A DNA stretch of 64,000 nucleotides from Rothia sp. (in: high G+C Gram-positive bacteria) (lineage in GTDB: Bacteria > Actinomycetota > Actinomycetes > Actinomycetales > Micrococcaceae), in the NCBI RefSeq assembly GCF_030540545.1, contig NZ_JAUNVZ010000004.1, positions 124,001 to 188,000 on the forward strand, written 5' to 3'. Shown piece after piece: positions 61,042 to 64,000 of this stretch. The notes under the pieces were generated by a model, which worked only from the letters and a program-made list of their open reading frames with translations, was not told the DNA's origin and did no database searches. A program made the position numbers and the translations under genes. Every line of letters starts with the position of its first letter. The first letter of the stretch is position 1.

Positions 61042-61453
61042 TCCAATCCCATCGAGCTACAAAGTCAGCCTGGTCATTTGAATCGGTGCCGTCGTAATGC
61101 ACATCGTGTTGAAGATTCGTACCGCTCCATCCTGCCTTGAGATAGGATAGAGCTACTGCCTTACGTGAGTACCAGCTGCTACGCCAGTCTCCTAGGCATT
61201 CCGTAGTCTCACCATTAGCATTAGTCCATGATGAGGCGCGGTCATGAAGCGCACCATCTAAATCGGTGTAAGGTGAGAAGCTGCTGATTTGTTGTTTGGC
61301 TCCTTGAAATTCTTTATGCTCCCAGACGCAAACATGGCGGAATGCGCAGTCAATGGTTCCCTTGACGTCATGTGCGGATGCTGCGGGGAGTGAGAGGGAG
61401 AGTTCTGAGATGGTTGCCAGGCCCAGGAGGGTGGCTTTGCGTATAAGAGTCAT
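61004..61453 (-). CDS. Secreted peptidase-inhibitor I36-family-like protein (module copy 2)
   Basis: 149 residues. The signal peptide covers about 1-27 (LLGLATISELSLSLPAASA). The I36/crystallin-like core has CAFRHVCVWEHKEFQGAKQQ (the first Greek-key motif with the C-x5-VCVWE signature), DRASSWTNANGETTEC and NDQADFVARW. Members include Streptomyces metalloprotease inhibitor SMPI-type folds; the target is unknown. GAAAGG precedes the ATG. Its end overlaps the start of the lipoprotein gene. Confidence 0.75.
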   Translation of the reverse strand: MTLIRKATLLGLATISELSLSLPAASAHDVKGTIDCAFRHVCVWEHKEFQGAKQQISSFSPYTDLDGALHDRASSWTNANGETTECLGDWRSSWYSRKAVALSYLKAGWSGTNLQHDVHYDGTDSNDQADFVARWDWNGWNGKPRYSQD

Positions 61454-61744
61454 GGCTCTTTACCTTTCGTGAGCGGTGCTGTAACGGTCATGGGTACAGC
61501 GCTCTAGGCTTTATTGCCTGGTATGGAATGTGAGTGACTTTGTGTGCTTCACAAAGCGGCCGAGTTACTCTAATCTTTTCACTGCGGTCATTCACGCGTG
61601 ATATATGTGGTCTTCCTCAAGGCTAGAATCGAACTCTTTTTAAATCAACCACTTTTTAAGCGACATTCATCTCAAAATCTATCGTATAGCTGGTATTTAT
61701 GTGTTATATGTGATAAGAGTCTAAGATTCTTGAGAAGGTATGCA
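61454..61744. other. Intergenic region upstream of the second I36-like gene
   Basis: Two small inverted repeats: GCTGTA / TACAGC (61478-61500) and CTTTGTG / CACAAAG (61538-61556). They may be operators for the minus-strand module. No gene seen. Confidence 0.4.
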
Positions 61745-61780
61745 AAACGGGGTGCCGGAATATATCCCAGCACCCCGTTT
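61745..61780 (-). terminator. Terminator after the GH76-like gene
   Basis: AAACGGGGTGC / GCACCCCGTTT, a perfect 11-bp stem followed by T on the minus strand. Confidence 0.75.
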
Positions 61781-61817
61781 ATAGAAGAACTCTACAATCC
61801 TTGCAGCTATGAGTGTT

Positions 61818-63053
61818 CTACCTGCCCTCACTCTCCAGCAGTGCAGCAGCCTCAATAATCATCCATGCACCCACCTGAGCAGATAGCTCCACAGGAGCCC
61901 CCGGCTTAAGCACCTCGGAAGCGGGGCGAATAGCCTCCGGAGAAAAAATGCTCACACGCTCATTACGAATCTCCGTAGGATCAATATGGGGCTCATTCAT
62001 TGGCAGAGTTGGATCAAACTCACGGCGACCCTCCCACAGTAGCTGCGCACTATCACGCACCAGCAAAGAGCAGAGCTGACGAACATCCTCATCCAGAGGC
62101 TCATAGAGGGCAGCCTGCGCCAAATGACGTACCAAAATCGCATCAAAAAGACCGCGATCGCCGCGACCCTCAGAAGAAATAACACGAACCACCGTGCCAT
62201 CGGCACGCTCATAGGGCGTAGAACAGGAACGGGCAATAGAGACCACCAGCTCCTGAGCGCGCTGCAGGGGATCAAAATCCAAACGATCTTTAAACGAAGA
62301 ATCAAGAGAATCCAGATAGAGTAGACCCGCCAAGCCCGTACCCTGGTTATAACTATGAATAGAACGCTCAGGCTCTAAACCGCCGTTCTTTGCATGTACA
62401 CCATCAATATAGAGTGAACGTTCGCTATCCCACAGGTGCTCATTAGCCCACTGCCAGAGCGCAAAAGCAGTCTCGTGGTCGGCCGCCTGGCCAAAAGCAA
62501 GAGCGCTCGGAGCGGTCGCCGGCATATTCACAAAATCACGATGCTGCTTAGCCCAGCTCACGCCACCACCGGCAAAATCCAAGCCCGACGCCACGCCACC
62601 GCGCAGCTGAGACATGAGCGCAGTACCGGCATCCTGGGCAATACGAGAACCAGAAGATTTCAACTGCACACTCAGCGAATCCATGCGCTCCACCGCCAGA
62701 GCAAGCCACGCCATATCGTCATAAAAACTCGTGGCAACCTTACCCATATTGCGGGCACGAATACCGGCAATCATCGCCTGCGCGTGCTTAAACCATACAT
62801 GCGCCTGCTCAGAATCCCCCTCGCGCGCATGGCGCATACCGGCATCCACCATGGCATCCATCAAATGGGCCTGCCACCAATAATTCCAGTGCATTATACG
62901 CTGAGATAGAGGGCGAGGATCCGGCTCCTGAGTGGCACCAATGAGAGTGCCCGGAACCTTAGCCACCGGGGCAACATAGCGGTACATGACAGAATGCGCT
63001 GCGGCAGCCGCAGCAGAAGAAAAATCAGTCACAATGGATGGCTTTCTGGGCAT
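61818..63053 (-). CDS. Glycoside hydrolase family 76-like protein, no signal peptide
   Basis: 411 residues with an (alpha/alpha)6-barrel-like pattern. The GH76 signature YDDMAWLALA (near residue 110) contains the adjacent catalytic Asp pair, and the later SYNQGTGLAGLLYL matches the second conserved block. GH76 members are alpha-1,6-mannanases or -transferases. Most are secreted, but this one starts MPRKPSIVTDF without a signal peptide or membrane segment, so it may act in the cytoplasm or be exported by another route. Transcribed alone. Confidence 0.75.
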   Translation of the reverse strand: MPRKPSIVTDFSSAAAAAAHSVMYRYVAPVAKVPGTLIGATQEPDPRPLSQRIMHWNYWWQAHLMDAMVDAGMRHAREGDSEQAHVWFKHAQAMIAGIRARNMGKVATSFYDDMAWLALAVERMDSLSVQLKSSGSRIAQDAGTALMSQLRGGVASGLDFAGGGVSWAKQHRDFVNMPATAPSALAFGQAADHETAFALWQWANEHLWDSERSLYIDGVHAKNGGLEPERSIHSYNQGTGLAGLLYLDSLDSSFKDRLDFDPLQRAQELVVSIARSCSTPYERADGTVVRVISSEGRGDRGLFDAILVRHLAQAALYEPLDEDVRQLCSLLVRDSAQLLWEGRREFDPTLPMNEPHIDPTEIRNERVSIFSPEAIRPASEVLKPGAPVELSAQVGAWMIIEAAALLESEGR

Positions 63054-63164
63054 ACGCCACGCTTGAGAATAAGGGCACTCTCATTATTGCACGCCCCGGG
63101 ACAGGATAAGGCTAAAAATGACACTATGACGACAGCGTGCAGCACTCGCAATGGATAGCCGCTT

Positions 63165-64000
63165 TTAGCGCTCACCAAGCGGAGCGAACGCCAGATTTCG
63201 CTGGGATTGTAGATGAATAGACTGCCCCGTCATGGGGTGCTCAAAATCTAAGGTATCCGCCAATAGCTGCAGGGGTAGAATCTGCTCATCGGGGGCGGCA
63301 GGAAGGATATCCGGGTAGAGCACATCCCCCAGTAGGGGAGCGCCCAGCAGATTCATATGGGCACGTAGCTGATGAGTTTTGCCGGTATGCGGGTGCAGGC
63401 GGTACAGGCCCAGCTGCGTATTGGGCGCGGGGTAAAAACTATCGGGATGAATGCGCTCGCTCCCTGGGGGCTTGGATGGTAGCTGCCGGGCGCCCGGAGT
63501 GTTCTGAAGGCTATAGCTAGCCAGTAGCTCAATACGGCTCAGGGTATTGCTCTGTTCACCGCTCTCTTGGCATTGGGTGGCGCTCAGCTGACGCACCTGC
63601 AGTTCATCGCGCACCTTGGTAATACGGCTGGCAACCTGCAGGGTGCCAGCGCGTGCTTGAGCTAGTGCGTGCGCATCGGGAAGAAGGGGAGCTACCGCCA
63701 CATAGCTTTTAGAAACCCGGCGTTCCTGGAACATAGTCTGAAAAGGAGCTCGCGCTTGAATAGTCTTTGCAAAAAGTAGTACGCCCGCGGTGGGGCGATC
63801 CAGACGGTGAATAGGAATGAGCAGGGGATTGCGCTCGCGCACCCGCAGCTTGGTCAGTGCCGTTTGGGCAATATAGGATCCGCGCGGAGTGGTGGGCAAA
63901 AAATGTGGCTTATCTACGGCGAGTATATGCTCATCTTCGTAGAGAATGGGAATATCATCGGAGAGGGTGGGTTCATCCGCTAGCTCTCGGTAGTACCAGA
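63165..64000 (-). CDS. RNA pseudouridine synthase, RluA family (cut by the window edge)
   Basis: The reading frame is open to the right edge, so the N-terminus lies outside; about 278 residues are visible. It isomerises uridine in rRNA or tRNA. The conserved HRLDRPTAGVLLFAK carries the catalytic Asp (HRLDRPT), preceded by VDKPHFLPTTPRG. The C-terminal LGLYRLHPHTGKTHQLRAHMNLLGAPLLGDVLYP is the RluA KxxRIHQIR-type motif in diverged form. The nucleotide target cannot be told from this fragment. Confidence 0.88.
   Translation of the reverse strand, partial: WYYRELADEPTLSDDIPILYEDEHILAVDKPHFLPTTPRGSYIAQTALTKLRVRERNPLLIPIHRLDRPTAGVLLFAKTIQARAPFQTMFQERRVSKSYVAVAPLLPDAHALAQARAGTLQVASRITKVRDELQVRQLSATQCQESGEQSNTLSRIELLASYSLQNTPGARQLPSKPPGSERIHPDSFYPAPNTQLGLYRLHPHTGKTHQLRAHMNLLGAPLLGDVLYPDILPAAPDEQILPLQLLADTLDFEHPMTGQSIHLQSQRNLAFAPLGER

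Overview
The window looks like a chromosome segment of a high-GC Gram-positive actinobacterium of the Micrococcaceae, most likely Rothia. This rests on gene content and order recalled from that group (dnaX, recR and lysC on one strand; purSQL; an HmuTUV/HtaA-type haem island; fused dipeptide ABC ATPases with several Tat-type binding lipoproteins) and on codon use. No 16S rRNA gene or other decisive marker lies in the window, so the genus is an inference. No insertion sequence, prophage or CRISPR array was seen.

Layout. 0-5.1 kb: cardiolipin synthase, a TetR regulator with a 33-bp palindrome over its promoter, the drug exporter it probably controls, and a 2-hydroxyacid dehydrogenase. 5.1-16 kb: an oligopeptide ABC transporter operon (two permeases and a fused double ATPase) followed by three separately transcribed paralogous binding lipoproteins; a fourth paralogue lies at 22.5-24.2 kb. 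16-19.3 kb: an unknown membrane protein, then a PTS permease preceded by a textbook ribonucleic antiterminator (RAT) and overlapping terminator. 19.3-22.2 kb: two transcription units with near-duplicate terminator and promoter regions. One encodes a secreted cysteine-containing protein plus a 52-residue membrane protein; the other a 25-residue leader peptide and an MFS exporter. 24.5-33.7 kb: a P-type cation ATPase, then a haem acquisition island (HmuV, HmuU, HmuT, a three-domain HtaA-type surface protein, and a divergent haem oxygenase). 34-37.4 kb: purS-purQ-purL. 37.4-38.2 kb: a structured leader with a 19-residue mini-gene and a small membrane protein. 38.2-46.3 kb: a conserved protein, aspartate kinase, an MFS protein, recR with a long acidic tail, dnaX, the SRP RNA and tRNA-Ser(GGA). 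46.3-53.3 kb: a small conserved protein, a TetR repressor, a queuosine-precursor transporter and three tandem amino-acid permeases. 53.7-58.5 kb: thioesterase, FUSC protein, a lipoprotein, tRNA-guanine transglycosylase and an SRPBCC protein. 58.6-61.5 kb: two convergent copies of a module made of a small secreted I36/crystallin-like protein and a lipoprotein with a CM-C-CM-C cysteine pattern. 61.8-64 kb: a GH76-like protein and a pseudouridine synthase cut by the window edge.

How it fits together. Much of the window serves nutrient capture: peptides (ABC transporter plus four binding proteins), amino acids (three permeases), sugars (PTS), haem iron (uptake plus haem oxygenase) and queuosine precursors (YhhQ with Tgt). 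The least explained parts are the 19.3-22.2 kb pair of co-regulated units, which may form a bacteriocin-like product, immunity and export system, and the duplicated I36-like protein plus lipoprotein module.
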